64,000 nucleotides of DNA, taken from positions 806,001-870,000 of the forward strand of contig NZ_JROZ02000001.1 in the NCBI RefSeq assembly GCF_000765665.2, given 5' to 3'. The position numbers and the translations under genes were made by a program. The stretch comes from Helicobacter sp. MIT 05-5293 (lineage in GTDB: Bacteria; Campylobacterota; Campylobacteria; Campylobacterales; Helicobacteraceae). Of the stretch, positions 56,725-64,000 are shown one piece after another. Under the pieces are notes generated by a model that was not told the origin of the DNA, did no database searches, and worked only from the letters and a program-made list of their open reading frames with translations. Position 1 is the first letter of the stretch. Each line of letters begins with the position of its first letter.

Positions 56725-57837
56725 CTAAATCATAAGCGCATTTAATGATTCTATGACTTTTATTTGCTCTTCTTGTGTAATAAATGCACTAAATGGGAGA
56801 GAGAAAATCTCTTCAGCCACACGCTCACTCACAGGAAAATCACCTTTTTTATATCCCAAAAATGCAAAACATTCTTGCAAATGTAAAGGCAGGGGATAAT
56901 GCACGGCTATTGGCACACCTTTTTGATGCAAAGATTCTATGATTTTTTGACGCGAATGAGAAGAATTACACGCACGAATAGAGTATTGTGCATACACGCT
57001 GCTACGATCTTTGGGGATATAAGGCAATATCACACCTTGCAGATTCTCATTATAGAATCTTGCCTTTTCTTCGCGCAATCGTATCTCCTCTGCAAAATGT
57101 TGTAATTTTACATTCAAAATAGCACACTGCAAAGAATCCAAGCGAGCATTCATACCGATAATTTGGTGCGTATAACGCTCACTTTGCCCATGATGGCGCA
57201 GCAAAGTGATTTGATGATCAATTTCTTCATCATCGCAAAACACCGCACCGCCATCACCATAACACCCCAAAGGTTTAGAAGGGAAAAAACTTGTAACGCC
57301 TATTGTGCTAAGATGACAAGAGCGTTTTTGTTTGTAAGTTGCTCCAAAGCTTTGTGCAGCATCTTCAATCACAGGGAGCGCATAGCAAGAAGCAATCGAA
57401 TTGATAGAATCCATATCACAAGGCATTCCAAATAAACTCACAGGCAAAATCGCTTTAGTTTTTGGAGTAATGGCTGATTCGATTTTATGCACATCAATAT
57501 GATAAGTGCGCTCATCAATATCGACAAACACAGGTTTTGCACCAATAAATGCAATCATTTCAGCTGCAGCGATAAAACTAAAAGGAGAAGTAATCACTTC
57601 ATCATTTGGTTTGATTCCAAGTGCAAGAAGTGCAAGAAGAAGGGCGGTTGTCCCGCTTGATGTGGTTTTAGCATAACGCGTCCCACTAAAAACAGCAAGG
57701 CTTTGCTCACAAAGCCTTACCTCCTCGCCCATAATAAAAGCACTTGATGACAAAACTTTAGAGATTTTTGCATCAAGCTCTGATTGGTAGGCGAGATATT
57801 GAGCCTTTAGATTGACAAAAGGAAATGTCTCTCTCAC
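56725..57837 (-). CDS. DegT/DnrJ/EryC1 sugar aminotransferase, WbpE-like
   Basis: A 370-residue PLP enzyme. 'SSGTTALLLALLALGIKPNDEVITSPFSFIA' near 60-90, 'PVIEDAAQSFGATYK' near 155-169 and 'TSFFPSKPLGCYGDGGAVF' near 181-199 carry the cofactor lysine (PSK) and phosphate-binding residues. The combination 'KRSCHLSTIGVTSFFPSKPLG' is close to WbpE, the aminotransferase for UDP-2-acetamido-3-amino sugars of O-antigen. No other sugar-nucleotide genes flank it; it lies between rpmE and the Hof genes in one operon-like run. Other DegT-type substrates cannot be excluded. Confidence 0.85.
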   Translation of the reverse strand: MRETFPFVNLKAQYLAYQSELDAKISKVLSSSAFIMGEEVRLCEQSLAVFSGTRYAKTTSSGTTALLLALLALGIKPNDEVITSPFSFIAAAEMIAFIGAKPVFVDIDERTYHIDVHKIESAITPKTKAILPVSLFGMPCDMDSINSIASCYALPVIEDAAQSFGATYKQKRSCHLSTIGVTSFFPSKPLGCYGDGGAVFCDDEEIDHQITLLRHHGQSERYTHQIIGMNARLDSLQCAILNVKLQHFAEEIRLREEKARFYNENLQGVILPYIPKDRSSVYAQYSIRACNSSHSRQKIIESLHQKGVPIAVHYPLPLHLQECFAFLGYKKGDFPVSERVAEEIFSLPFSAFITQEEQIKVIESLNALMI

Positions 57838-57840
57838 ATT

Positions 57841-59070
57841 CTAAAAGCCAAATTTTGCGAATGCAAGCGCAGAATGTTGCCATTTGTCGCTGCTAGAAAC
57901 AATAGTGTGTGCTCCGGTTCCGACATATCCAGCACCCACTTGGAAGTGCATTTGATTGCGTTCCCAAAGTTTAAACGCAACAACAGCAGAAAGCTCTTTA
58001 TAATCTCCACCTGAATAAAGCAAGTCTAAATTGATGCGATTAGAGTCAATACCACCAAAGACATAGTAAGTAGAATCACCATAGAAACTTTGCCATGCAC
58101 CATGCGCACCACTCATACCGCCACGATAACCATAGAATCGTGTTCTGTCACCAAAGTTAAGTAAATTTGGAGCATCTCCGCTTTGTCCGATATAACCCAC
58201 ACCGAGTTTCCAAAAGTCATTGAATCGCAACTCTTCATCAACCCAGAAAGTCAAGCCATTACCACTAGGACCACTGCCGACAAGATTATTCATACCCCAT
58301 ACAGCTCGTAAAGTCGTGAGAGAGCGAAGTGAGCCACTGCCTAGATCGATGAGGGCTTTTGCTCCCGCATTAAGCACATCATTTTTTGCCTTATTATCAT
58401 CTCCCTCAGTCAAATAAGAAGCAAAAGGTGAAATCTTCAACACACCAAAATCAAAGTCCAAGCCTACAGAAGCAAGCTCACCAAGACCTGAAGCCTTTTT
58501 GATATGTTGATAAGTATCAAAGCTTGAAAGCTCATAACCTAAGCGATTGAAAGCTTGTCCAGCTCCGAGCTGTGAATTTCTCCAATACGCCCATAGTCCG
58601 ATTTTACCACCATCGACATTAAGTGCTGCACCTTGTGTGTTACCATAAATCCAATCGACACCAGTGTAATTTTTGCGATCTTTGCCCATATAAAACTCAC
58701 CAATGTCAAAGCGTCCGACTACAAATCGAAGATGTCCGCCATCATAGCGCAAATACGCATCAGAGACATCGCCATTTTTGGGGATTGCAATATCGCCTGT
58801 CTTTACGGGATCTCCTGTGCTATAAAAAGGATAAGCTCCCCAGCCACCGATACCGATTGCTAAAGCAGAGCCAAGCCCGACTTCAATCCCTACTCTTGCG
58901 CTTACATCAGCATATGCTTTTTGAATTTCGCCATCTTTCCCAGCAGTGCCTAACCCACCGAATCCTTGATGATAAAATGCACCTAAATGCCCAAAAGGTG
59001 TAACCTCTACAGCACTTGCACTCACAGCCAAAGCAGATGCTACTGCTACTGAAACATACAATTTTTTCAT
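57841..59070 (-). CDS. Helicobacter outer membrane protein, Hof / HP_OMP_2 family
   Basis: A 409-residue outer-membrane protein with a signal peptide ('MKKLYVSVAVASALAVSASA'). The mature start 'VEVTPFGHLGAFYHQGFGG' and repeated strands with Gly and aromatic residues ('LRFVVGRFDIGEFYMG', 'IYGNTQGAALNV', 'LNLLYSGGDYKEL'), ending in 'HSALAFAKFGF' with terminal Phe, indicate a porin-like beta-barrel of the Hof family. It lies 20 bases downstream of a second Hof gene and three bases before the aminotransferase gene. Substrates of Hof proteins are not well known. Confidence 0.85.
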   Translation of the reverse strand: MKKLYVSVAVASALAVSASAVEVTPFGHLGAFYHQGFGGLGTAGKDGEIQKAYADVSARVGIEVGLGSALAIGIGGWGAYPFYSTGDPVKTGDIAIPKNGDVSDAYLRYDGGHLRFVVGRFDIGEFYMGKDRKNYTGVDWIYGNTQGAALNVDGGKIGLWAYWRNSQLGAGQAFNRLGYELSSFDTYQHIKKASGLGELASVGLDFDFGVLKISPFASYLTEGDDNKAKNDVLNAGAKALIDLGSGSLRSLTTLRAVWGMNNLVGSGPSGNGLTFWVDEELRFNDFWKLGVGYIGQSGDAPNLLNFGDRTRFYGYRGGMSGAHGAWQSFYGDSTYYVFGGIDSNRINLDLLYSGGDYKELSAVVAFKLWERNQMHFQVGAGYVGTGAHTIVSSSDKWQHSALAFAKFGF

Positions 59071-59089
59071 CTTAAACTCCTTTATCTAT

Positions 59090-60226
59090 TTAGAAATTCA
59101 CCTGACCGAAAACTCGAGTCAAAAGATAATTCCTGCCGTCATTTGCAAAAATTGAATTATCAAGTGTAAAATCGGCAGTATTTATCATTCCTATAATTTT
59201 TGCGCCAATTTTTATATTAGGAACAGGACGTGATGAGATTCCCACTTCCCAATTAAAAATCCTCTTGCTACCGATTCCTGTATGTCTGATTGCAGAATCT
59301 AGTTGCAAGTATTGTTTTATATCATATTCTAGGAAACCATACAAGGTAGTGGCGTTAGAATAAAATAAACCCTCTCTTCTTTCAAAGTAACTGCTTTGCC
59401 CAAAAGCATCGATTCCCGTAGCACCATTTTCTGCTACAGAGATCACTCCACCGCCAGCACTAAGCCCTTCCCATCGCGCACCACCTTCAAACCACACAAA
59501 CCCACCATTACCTTTATTAGAAGCATGATCAATCACTTTATCACTGCGGCTTATATAAGATAAAAAGTGCATTTTCCCATATAAAAGAACACTTCTTGCA
59601 TACATTTCAATAGTAATTTTTGCACCAAAAGAAGCAAAAGTCGATGGAGCAGCATAAAAATAAGGTGTGATTTTTAAGGGAGTTTCGGGGAGGTCAAGTG
59701 TAGCACCAAAATATATCGCTCCGATACTTCCGTAAGGGTTATAATAATTATCCATTCGGTATTCTGTTACATACGCTTCTTTCCATGCCCATATAAGGTC
59801 AAGCTTGAGATTCTGAATATCATCATAATTAATCTCCGCACCTTGAACATAATGCTTAATCCATTCACTATCTGTATGGAATCTCCCCACATACGCACTC
59901 AATCTGTTGGGATTCACAAAACTCGCATATAACTCTGTAAAAACAAAATTTTTCTTGACATCTGAAAAATCACCCGAATGAGATTGAAAAAGCGGTGTCG
60001 CTGCCCAAAATGAACCTCCGATGTTGATCCCTTGATAGCGCGAAGTCTCGTATGCCAAAGACGCATTCACATCTAAAAAGGTAGGCGCACCGCCTGTCAT
60101 ACCTTGATAATACATTCCCATATGACCGCTAGGTTCTCCTGTAAGTAGCCAACGACCTACATCAATACTATAAAGCGAACTCTCTAGCCCTACTAGGCAT
60201 AACAGAAACATCAGTATTTTTCTCAT
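59090..60226 (-). CDS. Helicobacter outer membrane protein, Hof / HP_OMP_2 family
   Basis: A 378-residue outer-membrane protein. I start it at ATG 60226, where AGGGA lies five bases upstream and the signal peptide is 'MRKILMFLLCLVGLESSLYS'; an earlier ATG at 60253 lacks both. The mature part shares with its neighbour the 'GHMGMYYQG' opening, 'LSAYVGRFHTDSEWIKHYVQGAEINYDDI' and a C-terminal 'YLLTRVFGQVNF' strand. The two genes are probably a divergent tandem duplication and are cotranscribed. The family is described in H. pylori; a role in uptake or adhesion is inferred. Confidence 0.82.
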   Translation of the reverse strand: MRKILMFLLCLVGLESSLYSIDVGRWLLTGEPSGHMGMYYQGMTGGAPTFLDVNASLAYETSRYQGINIGGSFWAATPLFQSHSGDFSDVKKNFVFTELYASFVNPNRLSAYVGRFHTDSEWIKHYVQGAEINYDDIQNLKLDLIWAWKEAYVTEYRMDNYYNPYGSIGAIYFGATLDLPETPLKITPYFYAAPSTFASFGAKITIEMYARSVLLYGKMHFLSYISRSDKVIDHASNKGNGGFVWFEGGARWEGLSAGGGVISVAENGATGIDAFGQSSYFERREGLFYSNATTLYGFLEYDIKQYLQLDSAIRHTGIGSKRIFNWEVGISSRPVPNIKIGAKIIGMINTADFTLDNSIFANDGRNYLLTRVFGQVNF

Positions 60227-60306
60227 AAAATCCCTTTTCAAGTTACTTCCCATTTCCTTTGGATTATCTTGTAAGGACTAGAGCAAAAATAATTCCATAA
60301 ATTTTA

Positions 60307-61188
60307 TTATTTAATATTTATACGATGATTCTGTGGGTATGTGCATTCTTGACATAATTGACAAGGAGGGATACCTTTTAAAAGTTGATGAGAAAAATCC
60401 TTAAAATGCTGTTGCTGTAAAATATCCTCTAAATTTTGTTCTACAAGGCTGCCAAAACTTGCCTTCCCCTCATAATCAATACAACAAGGCACAAGCCTCC
60501 CATCACTCAAAATACCGATTTGCTTACTCGCTCCATAGCAAATGTGTGAAGCGTTAGATTCTGTAAATTGCGGAGATAGACGATGATTTACCCATTCAAA
60601 CGAACGCATAGGGTTAAGAAAAATTTTCTGTGCGAGTTTGATGCGTTGCGTCAATGGCGAGGGGAAGGATTGTCTAAAATGTGTCGCGATAGATTCTAGA
60701 ATCTCACTCAAATAAAGTGAATGACACTTAATGTCGTTAGTTTGGATTCTAAGATTGATAAAAATAGGACAATTGCGTTTGAGATTCTCATCACACAAAT
60801 CCAATATCCTCTCCAAATGCTCCAAACGCAAAAGTTGGGAATTGGCTAAAAAAGCACTTAATGAAAACGCGACTTGCACAAAAGGCGTATTTAAAAGCAT
60901 ATCAAAGTGTTTTTCACGCAAAAAAAGCCCTGTGGTTACCAAATCCACTTTTAACCGATAATGTTTGATGATTTCGATATAAGATTCAATATTTCTTAAT
61001 GCCAAAGGGTCGCCGAGTATGTGCAAAGAAATGCGCTCACATCGTCCTACAAGCTGGGAGCAAATACGCTCAAACATCGCTAATTCCATTACGCCTCTTT
61101 GGCTTTTTCGCAATGATTGTGGGCAAAAATGGCATTGCAAACCACAATAATCGCTAAGCTCAATATAGACTTTTTTAAAAGTTTTCAA
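60307..61188 (-). CDS. Radical SAM / SPASM-type protein
   Basis: A 293-residue enzyme. The radical SAM CxxxCxxC is Cys15, 19 and 22 in 'SDYCGLQCHFC'. 'GDPLALRN' near 59-66 corresponds to the GGEP element, though changed to LGDP. The C-terminus has an auxiliary cluster pattern with cysteines at 217, 235, 236, 276, 279 and 282, as in SPASM proteins that modify peptides or other substrates. No precursor peptide gene is visible nearby. It lies 80 bases upstream of the Hof pair and 36 bases after the patatin gene on the same strand. The substrate is unknown. Confidence 0.8.
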   Translation of the reverse strand: MKTFKKVYIELSDYCGLQCHFCPQSLRKSQRGVMELAMFERICSQLVGRCERISLHILGDPLALRNIESYIEIIKHYRLKVDLVTTGLFLREKHFDMLLNTPFVQVAFSLSAFLANSQLLRLEHLERILDLCDENLKRNCPIFINLRIQTNDIKCHSLYLSEILESIATHFRQSFPSPLTQRIKLAQKIFLNPMRSFEWVNHRLSPQFTESNASHICYGASKQIGILSDGRLVPCCIDYEGKASFGSLVEQNLEDILQQQHFKDFSHQLLKGIPPCQLCQECTYPQNHRINIK

Positions 61189-61224
61189 TCATCTTCCTTA
61201 TCACTGCTTCAAAATCTTTTATCA

Positions 61225-62415
61225 TCAAATATCAATATGCTGGAGAAAGATTCTGAAAAATGCCTCAAGTAAAAGCTTATCATTTTGTGTATATTGCGAG
61301 AGTGCCTTTATCTCAAGAGGAGAGGTATAATGCCTTTGAATCTGCGCTAAAACTTCCGGAAGATGATAGATTTGAAGCGCGTCAAAATGCTGCATTTGGG
61401 ATTCAACCAAAGTAAGGAGACATTCTTCTATATGATGAGAATCTAAAAGATTCATTACTTTATCGCTTAAAGGTGTAGATGCCCAAAACCCCTCCGGTGT
61501 AAGAAACTCCAATGCCTTTTGCAAACTCGAAGTAAGCGTGTCCTCATAAGCCAAAAGCTCACTTTGGAGAAGACTAGTCAAGCTTAAACGAAACGCTCGA
61601 ATATACGCACTCATCTCACAAATATGAAAGCTAAAATCTCGCCCCATAAGCTTGCCAAAGCTTTTTAATGTATCCAAATACCCAAGTGTGATATTAGCAC
61701 TCATCGTTGATTTATCAAAATCAAGCATTCCGCCTAAATGCTCTTTTGGCTGGATACATTGCACCAAAGGGTGCTTGCTGTATTTGTGTGGTTTGGGATT
61801 AAGCGCAATGGCAATCACATCTTGCGCACCTAATTGCCACGCAAAATCAATCGGGAGATTATCATAATATCCGCCATCGATATAGCCCTCATCACCAATC
61901 TCACAGATAGGAAATGCAGGGAAACACGATGCTGAAGCGAGAATCCATAGCTTTAGATTCTCTTTTGTCATACTGCTTTTGCGTTTTTGACAAGGTTGGA
62001 ATGATGGAATCTTGACACTCACCAAGCCATAATCAACCGATGAATTGAAAAACTTTTGTTCATCGACATAAGCATTTAAAAGCGTTTTTAAAGGCGTTAT
62101 ATCCATACCTTTATTATCTCTATAGCTTTTTATAAAAGGAAGTAGCTTATCTTTGTGTTCAATATAATAATTTAAATCCGTGCGGAGATTAATGCCATTA
62201 ATCATCACCTTATCAATATCAATATCTTGCCATAATTCTAAAGCTTTTTCATAATCCCCCTGCACCATCAAAGCCCCATTAAACGCTCCAATACTTGTGC
62301 CTGTAACAATATCATAATCAATATTTAAAGACCTAAGTGCTTTCCATGCACCGATTTGATATGAACCTTTTGAGCCACCTCCGCCTAATACGATTGCCCT
62401 TTTGATATGTTTCAA
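61225..62415 (-). CDS. Patatin-like phospholipase
   Basis: A 396-residue protein of the patatin family. The oxyanion loop is 'GGGGSKGSYQIG' (11-22), the nucleophile elbow GTSIG at 39-43 with Ser41, and the catalytic aspartate 'DGG' at 180-182. No signal peptide or membrane segment is seen, so it is cytoplasmic or secreted by another route. Relatives cleave acyl chains from phospholipids; the C-terminal 190 residues are helical and unassigned. It is divergent from the phase-variable radical SAM gene and upstream of the other radical SAM gene. Confidence 0.88.
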   Translation of the reverse strand: MKHIKRAIVLGGGGSKGSYQIGAWKALRSLNIDYDIVTGTSIGAFNGALMVQGDYEKALELWQDIDIDKVMINGINLRTDLNYYIEHKDKLLPFIKSYRDNKGMDITPLKTLLNAYVDEQKFFNSSVDYGLVSVKIPSFQPCQKRKSSMTKENLKLWILASASCFPAFPICEIGDEGYIDGGYYDNLPIDFAWQLGAQDVIAIALNPKPHKYSKHPLVQCIQPKEHLGGMLDFDKSTMSANITLGYLDTLKSFGKLMGRDFSFHICEMSAYIRAFRLSLTSLLQSELLAYEDTLTSSLQKALEFLTPEGFWASTPLSDKVMNLLDSHHIEECLLTLVESQMQHFDALQIYHLPEVLAQIQRHYTSPLEIKALSQYTQNDKLLLEAFFRIFLQHIDI

Positions 62416-62567
62416 TCTCTGTCCTTTTGTCGTGTATTGCTTTTATGGATTATTTTACTACAGAATCTTATAGTTTTTACATACGCGCACAACCAAAAAA
62501 GACAAATCATACATAATCCGCACGCATCGGTTTGGCAGATACAACACACTTTCATAAGATTTTATGA

Positions 62568-62573
62568 TACAAT
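62568..62573 (+). promoter_or_regulatory. Candidate -10 box (TACAAT) of the phase-variable radical SAM gene
   Basis: TACAAT, preceded by TTATGA, lies 32 bases before the ATG at 62605; the upstream region to the patatin start (about 150 bases) is the only place for a promoter. It is consistent with an independently transcribed gene. Confidence 0.45.
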
Positions 62574-62604
62574 ATTTTCAAAAAAACACAGACAAAGGAG
62601 AAAT

Positions 62605-63724
62605 ATGCTAGCAAGTTACCCCCCCCCCCCAAGATAAAAAACTCTTTGACAAAAAGCTTTTCAAAGCACGATACATAAAACGCAATGCAACTTATGTAAG
62701 CAACTACTGCAGAGGACTAAGATTCAAAAAAGCAAAAGCTATTATCAAACAATACCCAAAACGCACATTTTCAATACTCTTTATGTATTTGATAAGGAAA
62801 CTTCAAAAACATCACGAAAACACTGCATTAAAACTGCTTCATTTTTATTTTTCACTCCGCTTCAAGCTTGGCAAAGTAGATATTCCTTATTTTGAGCTTG
62901 TTTTGACCACAAAATGCACATTGCGTTGTGAATCTTGCAATAACCTTATGCAATATTTTCACCCCAAAAATCAATACACTTGCACGATTGAGGGTATAAC
63001 ACAAGCATTAGATAAACTTTTCACAGCCATAGATTCAATACAAAGCATTCGCATTATTGGCGGAGAGCCATTATTATTTAAAGATCTTGATAAAATCATT
63101 ACTTATCTTGGCAAGCAAGAGAAGCTACTTTGTTTTAATATCGTTACAAATGGCACTCTGCTCTTCAGACAAGAAGCACTCCACGCATTGAATGCTTGCC
63201 TAAATGTAGAAGTTCATATATCTGATTATAGTGCCTCTGCTAATCTCAAGATTCCCTTAAAACGAGAAGCACTTATTAATCAGCTTAATACACACAATAT
63301 CCCCTATTATGTGCTTTGGACAAACAACAATTCTTCATGGTGGGATCCGGGCAGAATCTACAAGCGTAACCGCACAAAAGAAGAGATAATATGCAATTTT
63401 AAGGCTTGTATGATGCCTTGTGTGAGCCTTATGAGTAATGAGGGAATTACAAGTGGTGAAAAAAATATTGCGCCAAGCGGTGCTTTGTTTGTGTGTCCCA
63501 TTGCAAGCTCGCTTTCTCGTTTGCGTGGTCTTAAAGAGTTTGAGGGAGATTTTATCAATCTTTCAGATTCTAATCTAAAAACAAGAATCATCGAATTCTA
63601 TGCCCAAAGCTTTTTTCAAGCGTGTGATTATTGTCATGATATGTGGTTAGAAAAAAAGTATATTCCCATTGCATTACAAACAGACAAGATACTAGAAATA
63701 CAAAATACAACTTTATGTAAGTAA
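62605..63724 (+). CDS. Phase-variable radical SAM protein, frame OFF
   Basis: The start is ATG 62605 with AAAGGAG at 62594-62600. After five codons a run of 12 C (62619-62630) is met; as written the frame ends at 62637 (M-L-A-S-Y-P-P-P-P-R). With 11 or 14 C it joins the long frame and gives 372 residues (C11). That frame is open directly from the tract ('QDKKLFDKKLFKARYIKRNA'), so the upstream part is coding and the tract is the switch. In the full protein the CxxxCxxC is Cys104, 108 and 111 ('TKCTLRCESC'), then 'IRIIGGEPLLFKDL' and a cysteine-rich end ('FVCPIAS', 'ACDYCHDMW'). Only the part after ATG 62783 is open as one frame now. The substrate is unknown. Confidence 0.85.
62619..62630 (+). 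repeat. C12 tract, phase-variation switch in the radical SAM gene
   Basis: Twelve consecutive C immediately after the fourth codon and the first two bases of the fifth (TAC). The position close to the start means an out-of-frame state gives a ten-residue peptide, a clean off state. The frame is restored at 11 or 14 C. Confidence 0.92.
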
Positions 63725-63835
63725 ATTATGTAAGGATTTTGCAAAATAGAATCTTAAAAATAATAAAACATTAAAACACTTTTTGCTTTAATTGCGTTTT
63801 TTATTTTAAGAAATATTTTACAAAAGGAGAAAACA

Positions 63836-64000
63836 ATGGCAACCAAACATTCCTTTCAAACTGAAATTGCGCAACTTTTGGATCTTATGATTCACTCTTT
63901 GTATTCCAACAAAGAAATCTTCTTAAGAGAGCTTATCAGTAATGCCTCTGATGCACTTGATAAACTTTCTTACCTCACGCTTACTCAAGATGAGTTAAAA
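63836..64000 (+). CDS. htpG: Chaperone HtpG (Hsp90), N-terminal part
   Basis: The first 55 codons of a gene that runs past the window. The start is ATG 63836 with AAGGAGA at 63824-63830. '[20 protein letters not shown]' followed by '[20 protein letters not shown]' is the unmistakable start of the HtpG ATP-binding domain, with the catalytic Glu in 'FLREL' and the ATP/Mg-binding Asn in 'ISNASDA'. HtpG is the bacterial Hsp90 and folds client proteins in the cytoplasm. The 111-base AT-rich gap before it holds one AGAATCT and no clear heat-shock operator. Confidence 0.95.
   Translation, partial: MATKHSFQTEIAQLLDLMIHSLYSNKEIFLRELISNASDALDKLSYLTLTQDELK

Overview
The window is AT-rich chromosomal DNA from a Helicobacter, most likely of the enterohepatic group (H. 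hepaticus / H. cinaedi type). The evidence is gene content: LPP20-family lipoproteins, two Helicobacter outer-membrane (Hof/HP_OMP_2) proteins, a homologue of the small H. pylori protein HP0242, a Helicobacter-type adenylate kinase, CheV and an aminofutalosine deaminase. Several blocks keep the H. pylori order as I remember it: nfu-hyp-murE, PiT-CNNM, lspA-glmM-rpsT-prfA, ligA-cheV-aspS, hemC-proS-hemA-ispB-hyp-hyp, ccdA-pyrC'-mqnX, hom-yraN and rpmE-rsmI-rlmB. Genes I believe H. pylori lacks (hisD, hisJ, argH, a DctPQM TRAP transporter) point to the enterohepatic side of the genus.

Layout. 1-1650: end of an LPP20-type lipoprotein cluster. 1662-3873 (-): murE, a hypothetical and nfu. 4145-10067 (+): a TRAP C4-dicarboxylate-type transporter, a PiT phosphate permease and a CNNM/CBS protein. 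10128-12187 (-): hemE and asd. 12429-12504: tRNA-Val(GAC). 12608-14516 (-): lspA and glmM. 14609-16956 (+): rpsT, prfA and a phase-variable GT10 fucosyltransferase, switched off here. 17017-18975 (-): ligA. 19087-22649 (+): cheV, aspS and a phase-variable DUF1796 putative cysteine peptidase, switched on here. 22681-29683 (-): hemC, proS, hemA, polyprenyl diphosphate synthase, two small genes and hisD. 29904-36091 (-): mqo, ubiE, argH, hemJ, a TRL-like lipoprotein, a YigZ/IMPACT protein and a META-domain lipoprotein. 36231-38646 (+): hisJ, adk and a DUF3943 protein. 38654-40763 (-): a small outer-membrane-like protein and a DEAD-box helicase. 40908-50007 (+): ccdA, an inactive-looking dihydroorotase, mscS, aminofutalosine deaminase, a tyrosine phosphatase, an ArsC-like protein, an NlpC/P60 lipoprotein, znuA-znuC-znuB and a small membrane protein. 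50061-62415 (-): yraN, hom, an aminotransferase, a secreted protein, a RodZ-like membrane protein, rlmB, rsmI, rpmE, a WbpE-like sugar aminotransferase, two Hof porin-like proteins, a radical SAM/SPASM protein and a patatin. 62605-63724 (+): a phase-variable radical SAM gene, switched off here. 63836 to the end: start of htpG. No gene-free stretch exceeds about 280 bases, and I see no CRISPR array, insertion sequence, prophage or rRNA.

Two things stand out. First, three genes carry long poly-G or poly-C tracts inside their reading frames (G11 off, G11 on, C12 off), and a T15 tract lies in the promoter region of a fourth, so this is a window with several contingency loci acting on the cell surface or on unknown modifications. 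Second, the 7-mer AGATTCT/AGAATCT is far more frequent than base composition predicts, occurs in all reading frames, and forms inverted pairs at or near several gene ends, where it looks like a transcription terminator. That architecture resembles the DNA uptake sequences of Neisseria and Pasteurellaceae, and I consider it the most interesting signal here.
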